Source: Botryosphaeria dothidea (lineage: Eukaryota; Ascomycota; Dothideomycetes; Botryosphaeriales; Botryosphaeriaceae). Taken from it: a stretch of DNA of 64,000 nucleotides. The notes under the pieces were generated by a model. The model was not told the origin of the DNA. It worked only from the letters and a program-made list of their open reading frames with translations, and searched no databases. The stretch spans positions 3,844,001 through 3,908,000 of the forward strand of contig WWBZ02000033.1 of NCBI GenBank assembly GCA_011503125.2. Reading direction: 5' to 3'. The position numbers and the translations under genes were made by a program. Position 1 is the stretch's first letter. Each line of letters begins with the position of its first letter. Shown in pieces: positions 62,066 to 64,000 of this stretch.

Positions 62066-64000
62066 ATGTCCGATCCCTTATCAAGCGATGATGGCAGCCT
62101 TTCTGCCCCTCCTTCTCCGATGGGGGACGTCGAGCACGTTACCCGGGCTGATGAGCAGTCGCCACAGATTGACAAGGGCAAAGCAAGGGCAGAGGATTCG
62201 ATGGAGGTTGATGGCATCGACGCAGAGGATGATGATGAGGAGGATGATGATGAGGATGAGGATGAGGAGAGCAGGCTCAGGTTCCTCACTACGGTTCGGG
62301 ACCAAGATGACCTCGAACGTGACATTGGCCGGCAAGCCGATAAGATGCTCACCGAGCAGGCTGACGAGCGCGACAACAAGCGCATGCAAAAGGCCATTGT
62401 GGAGAAGCAGCGGTGCAAGACACAATTGAAGAAATTGGAGGAGCGCCTGGCCGGCCCTGGAGATTCGACTATCAAGAATAAGGTCAGGCAGGATATCGCA
62501 GATATGAAGGCCCGTGTCGATAGCTTGAACGCAGACATCCAGCAGATCGAGAATCGTATCGCCGAGCGACATCAGACTGGCAATACTGATGATCTCCTGG
62601 AAGTCGGCGGGAATCGCCAACAGCCCAATGAGAGTCGCCGTGATTTTCTCATCCGCACTGGAAAGATCACGCCCTTTTCCAAGATGGCTCGCAAGCCAAC
62701 CACAGTCGATAATATCGCCGATGTTCTGCTCGATGCTGAGTTGGGCGAGGATGATGATGAGGATGCTTCTCTAGTTCCAGAGGGTCCAATTTCACATCGT
62801 AATCTGAAGAGGCCCGGATTCGCCGACGACGCGGGCGAAACCAGCTCCATCCATCCCAAGGAGAGCGAACCGCCCACCAAGCGGCGTAAGGCGGAGACAG
62901 CACAAGACGATGGAGATTTTTCGCCAGTCTCTAGTCCTGCTGCTGAGGCGTCAGATGATGCTTACGAACCCGGCATGAATGACCGCCAGCTCGCTGCCCT
63001 CGGGGATACCGAAGAGGAATTCGAGGGTGTCGAGGACGATGATGACTATGATATGACAACGCCTGGCCGTCAGCCTAAGCAAAGGCCAAAGCAGTCGAAA
63101 GCTAAAAAGAAACAGATAACCGACAGCGACGACGTTGAGGAAGAAGGAGATTTGGCAGACCTGGACGATGGGATCGAAGCCCATTACCAGAACAGGCTCA
63201 CCAAATGGGTTAAGGACCGGAGCGCTGCTCGTCGCAAGGTAATCGCAAGGCACGCTTTGGGAGACCAGGATCTTGCTTCCGAGGAGGATCCTGAAAAGCC
63301 AGAATGGAACCAACCTCTTCCTCACATTCCTGACACGGCATTTCATGGCGGTTTTAAGGTTCCTGGAGACATCTACCCAAACCTCTTCGACTATCAGAAG
63401 ACCGGGGTTCAATGGCTATGGGAGTTGTATAGCCAGGAAGTTGGTGGTATCATCGGTGATGAGATGGGCCTCGGCAAGACTGTTCAGGCTATCTCCTTCA
63501 TCGCTGGCCTTCACTATTCCGCCAAGCTTACTAAACCGGTGATCGTGGTGTGTCCAGCTACAGTCATGAAGCAGTGGGTTACAGAATTCCATACCTGGTG
63601 GCCTGCTCTACGTGTATCAATCCTGCACAGCTCCGGCAGTGGCATGATGGATGTGAAACGCGAGAGCCAGATTGAAAGAGATCTTGAGACTCAGCCCTTT
63701 AAGAACAAGAAGAAGCTGACGAAAGCGGAGAAGGCTGCGAAGAAGATCGTTGACAGAGTCAAGACCGATGGGCATGTGCTGGTGACAACTTACTCTGGAC
63801 TTGCATCCTACGGCGAGTTCCTCATTCCCACTGAATGGGAGTATGCGATCCTTGACGAAGGCCACAAAATTCGCAACCCGGACTCCCGTGTCACCATCTA
63901 CTGCAAGGAACTCCGGACTGCAAACCGTTTGATCCTCTCTGGCACTCCGATGCAGAACAATTTAGTGGAGTTGTGGTCTTTATTTGACTTCATCTACCCT
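62066..64000 (+). CDS. RAD26: Rad26/CSB-like SNF2 DNA-dependent ATPase, 5' part
   Basis: Open for 645 codons without an intron from ATG 62066 to the window edge, so the 3' part is missing. An acidic, serine-rich N-terminus (D/E runs near 50-70) and a coiled-coil part at about 85-170 (R-D-I-G-R-Q-A-D, K-K-L-E-E-R-L) precede the SNF2 core: D-Y-Q-K-T-G-V-Q-W-L-W-E-L, Walker A G-D-E-M-G-L-G-K-T (464-472), D-E-G-H box (597-600), S-G-T-P-M-Q-N-N from 625. In yeast and humans Rad26/CSB binds stalled RNA polymerase II and starts transcription-coupled nucleotide excision repair. G-V-Q-W-L-W-E-L with D-E-G-H fits the Rad26/ERCC6 subfamily rather than Snf2 or Rad54. The yeast protein is ~1085 aa, so roughly 60% is visible. 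Confidence 0.93.
   Translation, partial: MSDPLSSDDGSLSAPPSPMGDVEHVTRADEQSPQIDKGKARAEDSMEVDGIDAEDDDEEDDDEDEDEESRLRFLTTVRDQDDLERDIGRQADKMLTEQADERDNKRMQKAIVEKQRCKTQLKKLEERLAGPGDSTIKNKVRQDIADMKARVDSLNADIQQIENRIAERHQTGNTDDLLEVGGNRQQPNESRRDFLIRTGKITPFSKMARKPTTVDNIADVLLDAELGEDDDEDASLVPEGPISHRNLKRPGFADDAGETSSIHPKESEPPTKRRKAETAQDDGDFSPVSSPAAEASDDAYEPGMNDRQLAALGDTEEEFEGVEDDDDYDMTTPGRQPKQRPKQSKAKKKQITDSDDVEEEGDLADLDDGIEAHYQNRLTKWVKDRSAARRKVIARHALGDQDLASEEDPEKPEWNQPLPHIPDTAFHGGFKVPGDIYPNLFDYQKTGVQWLWELYSQEVGGIIGDEMGLGKTVQAISFIAGLHYSAKLTKPVIVVCPATVMKQWVTEFHTWWPALRVSILHSSGSGMMDVKRESQIERDLETQPFKNKKKLTKAEKAAKKIVDRVKTDGHVLVTTYSGLASYGEFLIPTEWEYAILDEGHKIRNPDSRVTIYCKELRTANRLILSGTPMQNNLVELWSLFDFIYP

Noticed and set aside
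61762..62538. 258-codon minus-strand open frame with serine runs
   Set aside because: Serine runs are the reverse of GAT/GAG codons in the acidic N-terminus of the Rad26-like gene.

Overview
This window comes from a filamentous ascomycete (Pezizomycotina). The evidence is short introns of about 47-60 bp with GT...CTAAY/CTGAY...AG signals, fungal secreted carbohydrate enzymes, a Ure2-like glutathione transferase, and above all the mark of RIP (repeat-induced point mutation). In most of the first 40 kb the dinucleotides CA and TG are almost absent on both strands, so ATG codons are practically missing and CAG/CAA/TGG codons have become stops. I cannot name the species.

Layout, 1-49 kb: one nested transposon block. 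The outermost element is a Tad-like LINE on the minus strand (895-49022), bounded by a 14-bp target-site duplication at 881-894 and 49023-49036. Inside it sit (a) a tRNA-headed SINE (1567-2170) with a Ty1/copia element (2175-7687) in its tail; (b) a Ty3/gypsy element, gypsy-2 (8651-38535), split by three more LINE copies: A (9979-23150), B (24390-29533) and C (31672-36814, minus); (c) a gypsy chromovirus, gypsy-3 (39652-46613, minus). Inside LINE A, four layers deep, lies gypsy-1 (10313-18326), the only intact and un-RIPped element: LTRs that look identical, a 609-aa Gag and a 1638-codon Pol joined by an apparent -1 frameshift site, and a C-terminal chromodomain. A 3' end of a further LINE copy (1-820) lies to the left of the block. 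RIP is saturated on the left and weakens from about 41 kb towards the gene border at 49 kb.

The most unusual item is a spliced gene on the opposite strand of gypsy-1, between the chromodomain and the 3' LTR (17750 to 16876). It encodes a Zn2Cys6-type cysteine cluster, a 47-bp intron, then a long charged coiled coil. A mutated counterpart with exactly the same cysteine spacing lies at the same place and orientation in gypsy-3 (about 40219-40970), so it looks like a conserved accessory gene of these chromoviruses. Gypsy-2 has no room for it.

Layout, 49-64 kb: ordinary gene space. In order: a 5'-truncated arylsulfotransferase-like remnant (-), a two-exon small secreted protein with Kex2-type KR sites (+), a three-exon cytochrome P450 (-), a multi-exon fungal membrane-anchored protein gene that appears broken by two in-frame TGA codons (-), a secreted pectin methylesterase (-), a Ure2-type GST (-), a secreted Asp-box/GH93-like glycosidase (-), and the 5' 645 codons of a Rad26/CSB SNF2 ATPase (+) running off the right edge. 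These genes do not form an obvious pathway; the pectinesterase and the glycosidase both fit plant cell-wall breakdown.
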